From a virus: DNA of 24,341 nt. The translations under genes were made by a program, and so were the position numbers. The stretch covers positions 1 to 24,341 of IMG/VR virus record IMGVR_UViG_3300042402_000973; one strand, 5' to 3'. The notes under the pieces are model-generated. The model was not told the DNA's origin, made no database searches, and worked only from the letters and a program-made list of their open reading frames with translations. Every line of letters begins with the position of its first letter. The stretch's first letter is position 1. Below are positions 6,612 through 12,793 of the stretch, one piece after another.

Positions 6612-6940
6612 ATTCCGAAGACGAAGAGATAGAAAGACTTATACTTTTTGGAGCACTTGAACCAGCAGGAATAGACGAAGAAACTGGAGAGTTTTTATAT
6701 AACTTTACAGACAAACTTGCCAAGGTAAATCCAGAACTGCATAAAGATGTTTCTTTACATTTTTATAATGAGACTATGTATCTTTGGAGTCATGGCTTTC
6801 TTGATATGGACATAACATCTTCAAACCCAATAATAAACCTGGGTCCAAAAGCCTTTGATCCCCAAGCGGTCAATCTATTAGAAAAAAATAAAAGGCTGGT
6901 TTTTGAAGAAATTAGCAAAGTTCTTTCAGAAAAAAAGTGA
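6608..6940 (+). CDS. phage protein, second of a tandem paralogue pair
   Basis: This 110-residue protein starts in an ATGA overlap with the preceding gene. Its first 65 residues (LFGALEPAGIDEETGEF, then NFTDKLAKVNPEL) align with nearly the whole upstream protein. About 45 extra C-terminal residues carry an acidic/basic helix ending EISKVLSEKK. The pair probably arose by duplication and then diverged. Function unknown. Confidence 0.75.
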   Translation: MNSEDEEIERLILFGALEPAGIDEETGEFLYNFTDKLAKVNPELHKDVSLHFYNETMYLWSHGFLDMDITSSNPIINLGPKAFDPQAVNLLEKNKRLVFEEISKVLSEKK

Positions 6941-6963
6941 TACAATGAATATTGGGAGTATCT

Positions 6964-7377
6964 ATGAATAATTGGTATGGCGCTGCTGGATTAACTATAA
7001 CTATATTATTAGTTTTAGGCACATATCTTCTTTCATCAAGGCCAAAGAATAGAACTCAAATAGTAAGCCAGTCTATGCTTCTATATAGATACAGCGCTGG
7101 CAAAAAGTATTCAAGAAAACTAATTTCAAAAACACAGTCAAAAAATCATTATGACAAAACAAATGTCAAGGTAATTATTGTCGATAATAATGCCTATTGG
7201 ATTAAAGATAATATTTTTTATAAAGCACCTTTGGTAGATCAGTTGATTGATAAAGACTCTGCAGAACAAGTTGACACAATAAGCATGGATAAGGTACAAT
7301 TAGACAAGATGCTTTTTATAATGGACAAACTAAGAGAAGGGATTAACGATGATAGTAGGGGTTCAAGGGACAAGTAG
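6964..7377 (+). CDS. membrane-anchored phage protein of unknown function
   Basis: This protein has 137 residues. The ATG at 6964 is chosen because GGGAG lies at 6954-6958; a possible TTG start at 6952 would overlap that site. A single N-terminal membrane helix (about residues 5-27) is followed by a basic stretch and a soluble domain. That domain contains VKVIIVDNNAYWIKDN, FYKAPLVD and VDTISMDKVQLDKMLFIMDK. I recall similar proteins in actinophages but know no function. A -10-like TACAAT at 6941-6946 may give it a short leader. Confidence 0.75.
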   Translation: MNNWYGAAGLTITILLVLGTYLLSSRPKNRTQIVSQSMLLYRYSAGKKYSRKLISKTQSKNHYDKTNVKVIIVDNNAYWIKDNIFYKAPLVDQLIDKDSAEQVDTISMDKVQLDKMLFIMDKLREGINDDSRGSRDK

Positions 7378-7699
7378 TTTTAACAACTACAATATCTTCT
7401 TAAGATCAATGGCTGTTGCCCTTTCTGAGTTAAGAAAAGAAGACAATAACTTTTATATCTATTCTGCAGGTCCAAACAACATAAACCTTATGGCCATGGA
7501 GTTTGTTAACTTGTCTGAACGAGGAATGAAATCGAGAGGAAAGTCTATAAAGTTTTTTAAGGTTACTCAAGAATGGCTAGAAGAAAACATCAAAGATGTT
7601 AATCATTTTGCATTTCTGTCTAATCCGAAAGAACCTGTTTCAAAAATTGTTCACTCATCAAAACTAAATAACATAAATACAAACGTATACACATTTTAA
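7349..7699 (+). CDS. Rossmann-like phage protein (actinophage family)
   Basis: This 116-residue protein begins IVGVQGTSSFNNYNIFLR, a glycine-rich start like the nucleotide-binding first strand of SLOG/DprA-type folds. It continues with FYIYSAGPNNIN, NLSERGMKSRGK and FAFLSNPKEPVSK. It overlaps the previous gene by 29 bases in another frame; the match to the actinophage family supports this start. A ligand-binding (SLOG-like) role is a suggestion from the pattern, not an established function. Confidence 0.72.
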   Translation: MIVGVQGTSSFNNYNIFLRSMAVALSELRKEDNNFYIYSAGPNNINLMAMEFVNLSERGMKSRGKSIKFFKVTQEWLEENIKDVNHFAFLSNPKEPVSKIVHSSKLNNINTNVYTF

Positions 7700-7745
7700 G
7701 TTTGTATACATCAACTGTGCAAAGCACACAAGAGAACGGAACATA

Positions 7746-7958
7746 ATGAAAATAATCAATTCTTTAGATACTATGGAATCAATAGTAAAGAATAATAGAC
7801 AACTGTCTTGGGATGGTTGGACAGTAGTTGAGACCTTTCCATCAGAGAAAGCATACTACTCTAAGTTTGGCATTTACAAAAATGACAAGTGGCAGATGAA
7901 AAAGGAGTTTGTCCCTTCTAGTTTAGGATGGGAAATTCCAGACAAGTATGTGAAATAA
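7746..7958 (+). CDS. small phage protein of unknown function
   Basis: This 70-residue protein has three Trp-containing elements: LSWDGWTVVETF, NDKWQMKKEF and SLGWEIPDKYV. It is compact and soluble, with no Cys. It follows a 46-base gap containing the small hairpin TGTGC/GCACA and ends directly against the WhiB start, so the two are probably co-transcribed. Function not recognised. Confidence 0.7.
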   Translation: MKIINSLDTMESIVKNNRQLSWDGWTVVETFPSEKAYYSKFGIYKNDKWQMKKEFVPSSLGWEIPDKYVK

Positions 7959-8240
7959 ATGAACAAGCATAAGTGGAAAGACGAAGCAGTTTGTTTAGAT
8001 TACGATACAAATTTATTTTTTGATAAATATGAAGAAGACGAGTTGCTTAGGCCAGCAATAGATGCACTGTGCTCTTCATGTTCAGTAAGAAAAGAATGTT
8101 TTTCTGTTGGCATATCTGGTAAAGAGTGGGGTGTTTGGGGCGGTGTGTATTTAGAAAATGGAGAAGTCTCTAAAGAATTTTCTAGCCACAAGAGTAAAGT
8201 TGATTGGGGCAAGACATGGCAATCTTTAACAATGGAGTAA
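7959..8240 (+). CDS. WhiB-family transcriptional regulator
   Basis: This 93-residue protein has the four WhiB cysteines at 12, 38, 41 and 47 (CSSC then C), which hold a [4Fe-4S] cluster. The GVWGG turn is at 58-62 and a basic C-terminal tail (SSHKSKVDWGK) follows. WhiB proteins act with the actinobacterial primary sigma factor, and the family is essentially restricted to Actinobacteria and their phages. This is the strongest host clue in the window. It may retune host promoters or the phage's own SigA-type promoters; that target is inference. Confidence 0.9.
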   Translation: MNKHKWKDEAVCLDYDTNLFFDKYEEDELLRPAIDALCSSCSVRKECFSVGISGKEWGVWGGVYLENGEVSKEFSSHKSKVDWGKTWQSLTME

Positions 8241-8241
8241 T

Positions 8242-8481
8242 ATGTATACTGACGAAATGAAAAGAGCCTTTAGGTCTGTTTCTTGTCCTAAAAATTTTTC
8301 TTTGCAGATCATAGACAATGATCATTTTTTAACTGTTAAGGCTAAAGAAAAAGACTTTATGTCTTTGGAAACAGTTGAAATGAAAAAGGAAGCAATAGAA
8401 TATATGATTCGGGTAAAGAAAGCATTAGAGGACAACGGCGCTATAGTTCTTCTGGTTAGAGAAGGTGGTAAAGAGTTATGA
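8242..8481 (+). CDS. small phage protein of unknown function
   Basis: This 79-residue protein starts one base after the WhiB stop, with GGAG just upstream. It looks like a small alpha/beta domain: strands around NFSLQIIDNDHFLTVKA, a helix around EMKKEAIEYMIRVKKAL, and a final strand GAIVLLVREG. There are no catalytic residues that I can assign. It overlaps the next start by 4 bases. Confidence 0.72.
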   Translation: MYTDEMKRAFRSVSCPKNFSLQIIDNDHFLTVKAKEKDFMSLETVEMKKEAIEYMIRVKKALEDNGAIVLLVREGGKEL

Positions 8482-8882
8482 TAGAGTCAATTCTTGTTGG
8501 TGTCCTGTCATTCTTAGTCTTGCTGTTTTTATCTTTATATATGCTACAAAGAAAAACAAATCGTCAGATTCTTGCTAATACAATTAATCTTTTAATAATG
8601 CAGCAAGCCAGCAATGATGAAAATAAAACAGATCAAGAAAAAGCCAACGAGGATTTTTTAAAATTTGTTTCAGATTCTAGAGACTGGGCTTATCAATACA
8701 TAGAAGATTTCCAAACATCATTAAACAAATTTATTAATGATATTGAGCCTGAAATTGCCTATTTTGACGAGTATGGGATAGTTGGATCAGCATTCCCGCA
8801 CTACCACTCAATGAAGAAAATTTCTGGGGCATACAAAGAACTAAAGAAACTGTTACCAGAAGACTATGATAGAATAGTGTAA
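8478..8882 (+). CDS. membrane-anchored phage protein
   Basis: This 134-residue protein starts in an ATGA overlap. A single N-terminal membrane helix (about 4-24, ILVGVLSFLVLLFLSLYML) is followed by a charged helical domain with a RDWAYQYIEDFQTSLNKFI segment and a PHYHSMKKISGAYKELKKLL end. The likely topology is anchor plus cytoplasmic domain. Function is not recognised; holin accessory or inner-membrane adaptor roles are possible. Confidence 0.72.
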   Translation: MIESILVGVLSFLVLLFLSLYMLQRKTNRQILANTINLLIMQQASNDENKTDQEKANEDFLKFVSDSRDWAYQYIEDFQTSLNKFINDIEPEIAYFDEYGIVGSAFPHYHSMKKISGAYKELKKLLPEDYDRIV

Positions 8883-9031
8883 TGATCGTCCTTAAGCACA
8901 CCAAGAATCTTAACTTATTCATATGTGAAGAAGAGTTGTGCGAGGATGAAAGTACACAGGTTTGGGCAAGTTCTGAAAGCAGAATTGTTGACCTGTGTGA
9001 TTTACACTATAGTCAAGCAATAAATTCCTAG
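8882..9031 (+). CDS. 49-aa zinc-ribbon-like protein
   Basis: The ATG overlaps the preceding stop (TAATG). The product has Cys15, Cys20, Cys39 and His42 (LCDLH), a plausible CxxxxC...CxxH zinc site like those in several other small proteins in this window. It ends just before the AGGAGG of the holin-like gene. Function unknown. Confidence 0.6.
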   Translation: MIVLKHTKNLNLFICEEELCEDESTQVWASSESRIVDLCDLHYSQAINS

Positions 9032-9041
9032 GAGGAAAATT

Positions 9042-9308
9042 ATGAATCAACAAATCAAAAACGCACTAGCGTCATACGGAAGATCAGTACTTGGAGCAGC
9101 AACAGCAATGTATGCTTCTGGTGTAACAGATCCACAGACACTGGCATACTCACTACTTGGTGCACTTGTGCCCGTGATCTTGAGAGCAGCCAACCCTTCT
9201 GATCCAGCATTTGGAAAGATGCCTTCAGTAGATGAGGTAGACAAGGCAGTTAAGGCTGCTAAGGTTGTCAAGAAGGCTCCTGCAAAGAAAGCAGCAGCAA
9301 AGAAGTAA
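9042..9308 (+). CDS. actinophage-type holin-like protein
   Basis: This 88-residue protein begins NQQIKNALASYGRSVLGAA, with a first hydrophobic segment at about 9-27 and a second at about 33-50 (TLAYSLLGALVPVILRA). After ANPSDPAFG comes a Lys/Ala tail (KKAPAKKAAAKK). Actinophage proteins with this architecture are usually annotated as holins. AGGAGG at 9030-9035 fixes the start. A strong intrinsic terminator follows, so the long leftward gene run ends here. Confidence 0.75.
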   Translation: MNQQIKNALASYGRSVLGAATAMYASGVTDPQTLAYSLLGALVPVILRAANPSDPAFGKMPSVDEVDKAVKAAKVVKKAPAKKAAAKK

Positions 9309-9319
9309 GTAATTAGATT

Positions 9320-9352
9320 AGCAGGCTAGGGTAGTTGACTAGCCTGCTTTTC
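9320..9352 (+). terminator. intrinsic terminator after the holin-like gene
   Basis: AGCAGGCTAG (9320-9329) pairs perfectly with CTAGCCTGCT (9339-9348) across a 9-base loop and is followed by TTTTCT. The next promoter's -35 box lies in the loop and 3' arm. Confidence 0.88.
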
Positions 9353-9363
9353 TATGCTATAAT
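9335..9363 (+). promoter_or_regulatory. SigA-type promoter for hsp20
   Basis: TTGACT at 9335-9340, a 17-bp spacer and TATAAT at 9358-9363 form a near-consensus promoter overlapping the upstream terminator. The predicted start is near 9370, giving a leader of about 50 bases with AAAGGGG before the ATG at 9421. A short CCC/GGG hairpin in the leader could matter for heat control, but I cannot show an RNA thermometer. Confidence 0.8.
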
Positions 9364-9420
9364 ATTTATGCCTGCCCAAATGGGGGGTAAATTAATTTAT
9401 TCGCTTGAAAGGGGAATAAC

Positions 9421-9825
9421 ATGGTAAAAACAGCACTGGATCTTTTTAATGATCCATTCTTCAACACCTTCTCAAATTTTCAGAAGGTAACAACAGCAAC
9501 AAACTATCCACCTTATAATCAGATCAAATTAAATGATACAGAGTATATTCTGTCATTTGCTTTGGCTGGTTTTTCTAAGGATGATGTCTCAGTATCGCTA
9601 GACAATCGCAAACTTACAATCAAGGGCGAAAAGCAGGACACTGAGTTGCCAGAGGGAGCAGAGTATCTACACAAGGGCATCGCAGCCCGTAAGTTTACAG
9701 ATATCTTCACCCTTCCTGAGTTTGTTGAGGTTATTGGGGCTGAATTCAAAGACGGTATCTTAGATGTCAGACTTGAAAAGCAGATCCCAGAAGACAAACT
9801 TCCAAAGACTATTGAAATCCAATAG
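9421..9825 (+). CDS. Hsp20 / alpha-crystallin small heat-shock protein
   Basis: This 134-residue protein fits the family size. The N-terminal arm has DLFNDPFFNTFSNF. The alpha-crystallin domain from about 35 includes YILSFALAGFSKDDVSVSL, LTIKGEKQD, and GAEFKDGILDVRLEK (the A-x-x-x-n-G-x-L motif). The C-terminal tail KTIEIQ supplies the I-x-I anchor. The protein is an ATP-independent holdase. IbpA-like proteins also occur in cyanophages, where a virion-assembly or stress role is suspected. It has its own promoter and leader. Confidence 0.9.
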   Translation: MVKTALDLFNDPFFNTFSNFQKVTTATNYPPYNQIKLNDTEYILSFALAGFSKDDVSVSLDNRKLTIKGEKQDTELPEGAEYLHKGIAARKFTDIFTLPEFVEVIGAEFKDGILDVRLEKQIPEDKLPKTIEIQ

Positions 9826-9831
9826 TATAAT
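9826..9831 (+). promoter_or_regulatory. -10 box ahead of a structured non-coding RNA
   Basis: TATAAT at 9826-9831 overlaps the hsp20 stop region and predicts a start near 9838, with no gene downstream for 190 bases. No good -35 is visible. Confidence 0.45.
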
Positions 9832-9837
9832 GGATAA

Positions 9838-9951
9838 CATTCCGCTATGAGACTTTAAAAGGTTTTACAACGGATGCTCTTATGAGAAGAGAGTTAGCAG
9901 GAGTCGAATCTTCGTGGCTAATAGACCTGAGCAGTCGTCTATAAACTGCTC
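9838..9951 (+). ncRNA. candidate structured RNA ending in an H-type pseudoknot
   Basis: No convincing ORF occupies 9826-10027. Complementary segments in order are TCCG 9841-9844 with CGGA 9871-9874, CTCTT 9877-9881 with AAGAG 9887-9891, and TTAGC 9894-9898 with GCTAA 9917-9921. The last two pairs interleave: ATAGAC 9921-9926 with GTCTAT 9937-9942, and GAGCAG 9929-9934 with CTGCTC 9946-9951. That is a classic pseudoknot with 2-, 2- and 3-base loops. It could be a trans-acting RNA, a pstS leader element or part of an RNA decoy. I match it to no known class. Confidence 0.5.
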
Positions 9952-10014
9952 ATTATTCATCTTAAGTTCATCGCTAGTTTCCAGTATTTGATCGCTAATG
10001 TAGTCATTCTAAAG

Positions 10015-10020
10015 TATACT
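10015..10020 (+). promoter_or_regulatory. -10 box of pstS (near-leaderless)
   Basis: TATACT at 10015-10020 is followed by seven bases and the ATG at 10028. The mRNA should start at or within one or two bases of the start codon. No ribosome-binding site is present. Confidence 0.65.
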
Positions 10021-10027
10021 TATTAGC

Positions 10028-11023
10028 ATGAAGATTAAACTCATCATAGCAACACTAATCTCTAGTGTCTTGTTTATACCTACCGCACAAGCAGCAGATC
10101 TAACTGGCTCAGGCTCGTCATTTGCTTCTAATTTTATAGAGAAGTGCAGAGTGACATATGCTTCATCTGGTAATAACATTTCCTATACCCCAAACGGATC
10201 AAGTTCTGGAAAGAATCAATTTGCTCTAGGTTTGACTGATTTTGCTATTAGTGATGTTCCATATGGATCATCAGAAGTAAAACCAAAAACTGATTTTGTC
10301 TATGTACCAATTGTTGCTGGTCCTATTGCTATTAGTTATAAATTAGATGGCTATAAAGGTCAAATAAAACTAACCAAAGAAAATCTAGCAAAGATTTTTG
10401 CTGGTCAAATTAAAATGTGGAATGATCCACTTCTAAAGAAGAACAACCCAAGTAAACTTCCAGCAAAAAGAATAACTGTTATTTATAGAGCAGATGGATC
10501 TGGAACTTCTGAGGTTTTTACAGCCTACCTTAATACAGTTGCAAAAGATATATGGAATAAGCCTGCAAACAAATCTTTTTCTACTGCATATCCTAGCAAC
10601 ATCAATGAAAAAATAGGATCTTTTGTATCTGCATCTGGATCACAGGGCGTAGCAATACTACAGTCAAAGACAGATGGGTCTATTGCTTACAACGAAGTAT
10701 CATTCACTAAGCCTTTTGGTGTTGCCTATGTTGAAAATGGGGCGGGAAGGTTTATTAAGCCAACAGTAAATGCAGCATCAAGGTTTTTATCAGAGTTTAC
10801 AACTAACCCAAACGGAACAATTACTCCAAACTATAACAACCCTAACAAGGTAGCATACAATATTTCAACATTCAGTTATGGTATAGCAAAAGTTGGATCT
10901 AGCGATGTTGCTAAATTCTTTACATTTGCCATTACAAAATGTAAGGCTACAGAGTTTGGGTATTCTCCTATAAGTGGGAACGCCCTTAAACTTGCTAAAT
11001 CTCAAATAGCAAAAATTAAGTAG
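10028..11023 (+). CDS. pstS: PstS-like periplasmic phosphate-binding protein
   Basis: This 331-residue protein has an N-terminal signal peptide (KIK, a hydrophobic core, AQAA cleavage near 22-23). The mature start, DLTGSGSSFASNF, is the PstS phosphate-binding loop. Further landmarks are TDFAISDVPY, LTKENLAKIFAGQIKMWNDP, and ITVIYRADGSGTSEVFTAYL (second phosphate loop with R and GSGT). It would capture phosphate for a Pst ABC transporter. No transporter genes are here, so it would use the host system. Phage pstS genes are known from cyanophages as auxiliary genes. There is no lipobox Cys. Confidence 0.9.
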   Translation: MKIKLIIATLISSVLFIPTAQAADLTGSGSSFASNFIEKCRVTYASSGNNISYTPNGSSSGKNQFALGLTDFAISDVPYGSSEVKPKTDFVYVPIVAGPIAISYKLDGYKGQIKLTKENLAKIFAGQIKMWNDPLLKKNNPSKLPAKRITVIYRADGSGTSEVFTAYLNTVAKDIWNKPANKSFSTAYPSNINEKIGSFVSASGSQGVAILQSKTDGSIAYNEVSFTKPFGVAYVENGAGRFIKPTVNAASRFLSEFTTNPNGTITPNYNNPNKVAYNISTFSYGIAKVGSSDVAKFFTFAITKCKATEFGYSPISGNALKLAKSQIAKIK

Positions 11024-11029
11024 TACAAT
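11024..11029 (+). promoter_or_regulatory. -10 box of the 84-nt structured RNA
   Basis: TACAAT at 11024-11029 overlaps the pstS stop. A start seven bases downstream falls at 11036, the first base of a 12-bp stem. No clear -35 is visible. Confidence 0.5.
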
Positions 11030-11035
11030 ATAGTT

Positions 11036-11119
11036 GTCCCACACAGGACCTTAGTGATGGATTAGTTACCCATTGGATAGAGACCGTGGCGCAAGTCAGG
11101 TGAATTGCCTGTGTGGGGC
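11036..11119 (+). ncRNA. candidate 84-nt structured RNA closed by a 12-bp stem
   Basis: Bases 11036-11047 (GTCCCACACAGG) pair with 11108-11119 (CCTGTGTGGGGC) over 12 bp with a single G-T wobble. Inside, ACCT pairs with AGGT, ATGG with CCAT and GAC with GTC, giving a multi-branched shape. The predicted start site falls on the first base of the stem. There is no T run, so it is not an ordinary terminator. It lies between pstS and an HNH gene that has its own -10. I recognise no known RNA family. Confidence 0.55.
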
Positions 11120-11133
11120 CTAACATTTGGCGG

Positions 11134-11139
11134 TATAAT
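11134..11139 (+). promoter_or_regulatory. -10 box of the HNH gene (near-leaderless)
   Basis: TATAAT at 11134-11139 is followed by seven bases and the ATG at 11147. No ribosome-binding site lies between them. Confidence 0.6.
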
Positions 11140-11146
11140 AATATCA

Positions 11147-11419
11147 ATGACTGACAAAGAGTTAGACCATTATAATAAGCAGCAGTATAAGAAGATGCTT
11201 GCTAAGATAAAAGAAGATTCTGGCTGTGTGGACTGTGGAATAAATAATCATATTATATTAGATTTTGACCACATAAGAGACAAAAAATACAATGTATCAA
11301 GGATGATCCATGATGGTTTTTCATGGAAGGCTATAAAGAAAGAGATTGAGAAGTGTGAAGTGGTTTGTGCCAACTGCCATAGAATAAGGACCCATAACAG
11401 ACTAAACGGCATGATATAA
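11147..11419 (+). CDS. small HNH endonuclease-like protein
   Basis: This protein has 90 residues. The start at 11147 is preferred because of the -10 box seven bases upstream; an in-frame start at 11105 would lie inside the structured RNA. It has CVDCG then LDFDHI (the HNH His pair region), and CANCHRIRTHNR (second CxxC followed by His). This is the compact zinc-bound HNH layout seen in free-standing phage homing-type enzymes. There is no separate DNA-binding domain apart from a Lys/Arg-rich middle. It could be a mobile nuclease or a packaging-type HNH protein. Confidence 0.8.
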   Translation: MTDKELDHYNKQQYKKMLAKIKEDSGCVDCGINNHIILDFDHIRDKKYNVSRMIHDGFSWKAIKKEIEKCEVVCANCHRIRTHNRLNGMI

Positions 11420-11420
11420 T
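11415..11420 (+). promoter_or_regulatory. leaderless -10 box of the 371-aa protein
   Basis: TATAAT at 11415-11420 overlaps the HNH stop codon. It is followed by exactly six bases and the ATG at 11427. Confidence 0.65.
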
Positions 11421-11426
11421 GGTTGT

Positions 11427-12542
11427 ATGCCATATAAAGTAGGTGCTAAAGGAAGTTACGGTTGCTCAGGATACCCTGCAGTAAAAGAGGGTGGAGAGGT
11501 TATGGGATGCCATGACACAAGAGCAGAAGCAGCAGCACAAATATATGCAATTAATCGTAGCGAAGGAAACATAGGTAAAGCAATGCCAAACTTAAAAGAA
11601 GGCGATTTTGCCATGACAGCACACGGATCTGATGAAGAGGTCCATGTTGGTCAAGTAGTACATGTGATGCGTGAAGGTATGCTTGGTGTTCCTGGGGGAG
11701 AATATTCTCTTGAAGCAACTGCAGAAAATCCAGCAGTTCTTATTCAATTATTTGAACAAGAAGAGAGTGGATTCTGGGAAGCAACAAACCTTTACACAGG
11801 TTGCATGATGGCCTTAATGATTCCTATTGATCCACTACCACAAGAGCCAGAGGATGCAGAAGTTGCTATGGCAATGTATGATGCATCAATTGGTAAAGCA
11901 TATGAAGGTTGCGGATGTCCAATGTGTAAAGAGTTAAATGTAACATGCGAAGAATGTCCACAGTGTCAGGCTGGAGATATGAAGTCAAACTGTTGCGGAA
12001 ATGTTAATAAGCAAGCACCATGCTGGGATGGTTATGTACAGCGTGGAATGAAGCCAGGGGATAATGGTAAGCCAGTTCCTAATTGTGTGCCTGCAGCAAA
12101 AGCAGACGACCTATGGGAAGACGATGACACAGTTGAATACGAAACAGACTCAGTGTCAAAGGCTGAAGGATACTCTCCACCAGCAGGAGCAAGATCTGCT
12201 GCTCGTAGAGCAATTAAGTTTAAAGAAGATGGAAAGGCTAATGGTGCAGGAACCGCAGTTGGCTGGACTCGTGCAGGGCAGTTAGCAAGAGGAGAAACAT
12301 TATCTCTTAGTACTGTTAAGAGAATGTTCTCATACTTCTCACGTCATGAAGTAGACAAGAAGGGCAAGGACTGGGGTAACTCAGCAAACCCATCTAACGG
12401 ATACATTATGTGGTTAGCATGGGGTGGAGATGCAGGATTCTCTTGGTCAAGAGGAATTGTTAATCGTGAAAAGGATAAGGCATTGTTTGCTGACTTTGGT
12501 AAGGATTATACAAAGGTACAAACAGAAAGACACTCACTATAA
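11427..12542 (+). CDS. modular Cys-rich phage protein, possibly virion or prohead associated
   Basis: The 371-residue protein has three parts. An N-terminal module contains GAKGSYGCSGYPAVKEG and MGCHDTRAEAAAQIYAIN. A middle beta-rich part is followed by a Cys-rich stretch at about 155-200 (CGCPMCKE, CEECPQC, CCGN) able to bind zinc. The C-terminal module has SAARRAIKFKEDGKANGAG, LSLSTVKRMFSYFSRHEVD and MWLAWGGDAGFSWSR. I recall both end modules in phage head-gene polyproteins of the XkdF/prohead-protease type, but I cannot name the function and see no protease catalytic set. Expression appears leaderless. Confidence 0.65.
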   Translation: MPYKVGAKGSYGCSGYPAVKEGGEVMGCHDTRAEAAAQIYAINRSEGNIGKAMPNLKEGDFAMTAHGSDEEVHVGQVVHVMREGMLGVPGGEYSLEATAENPAVLIQLFEQEESGFWEATNLYTGCMMALMIPIDPLPQEPEDAEVAMAMYDASIGKAYEGCGCPMCKELNVTCEECPQCQAGDMKSNCCGNVNKQAPCWDGYVQRGMKPGDNGKPVPNCVPAAKADDLWEDDDTVEYETDSVSKAEGYSPPAGARSAARRAIKFKEDGKANGAGTAVGWTRAGQLARGETLSLSTVKRMFSYFSRHEVDKKGKDWGNSANPSNGYIMWLAWGGDAGFSWSRGIVNREKDKALFADFGKDYTKVQTERHSL

Positions 12543-12670
12543 TGCCAAAGAAAAAAGCATCAGCGTTTAATCCTATTCAGATTAAAGATGGTTGGATTGT
12601 TAGACTGTATAAAGATGGTCGCATCAAGTCTAAGATTGCACCGTACGAAGTAAAGCATCCTAAAAAGTAA
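12542..12670 (+). CDS. 42-aa basic protein
   Basis: The ATG overlaps the upstream stop (TAATG). The product is Lys-rich, with IKDGWIVRLYKDGRIKSKI looking like a beta hairpin followed by KHPKK. It is the last gene of the + strand block, facing the convergent carbamoyltransferase. Function unknown. Confidence 0.55.
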   Translation: MPKKKASAFNPIQIKDGWIVRLYKDGRIKSKIAPYEVKHPKK

Positions 12671-12734
12671 TATTAGGTAGTTTTAAGTCATACCCAGGAC
12701 TATTTAAAGTTGGGGGTCTAGTGTTGCAACATAG

Positions 12735-12763
12735 GCCATATTTGTTTCCCGACAAATATAGGC
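12735..12763. other. hairpin in the convergent intergenic region
   Basis: GCCATATTTGT (12735-12745) pairs with ACAAATAT plus GGC (12752-12763) with one bulged A, around a 6-base loop. It lies between convergent genes, where a bidirectional terminator is expected. Neither strand has a T run after it, so the role is uncertain. The rest of 12671-12793 shows nothing clear. Confidence 0.35.
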
Positions 12764-12793
12764 TAACTAAACCCTTAATTCTATTATATCATC

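Noticed and set aside
9838-9951. tmRNA or tRNA
   Set aside because: GAGTCGAATC resembles a T loop, but no acceptor stem, tag reading frame or CCA-like end can be formed.
11036-11119. Intrinsic terminator of pstS
   Set aside because: The loop is about 60 bases and no T run follows the stem.
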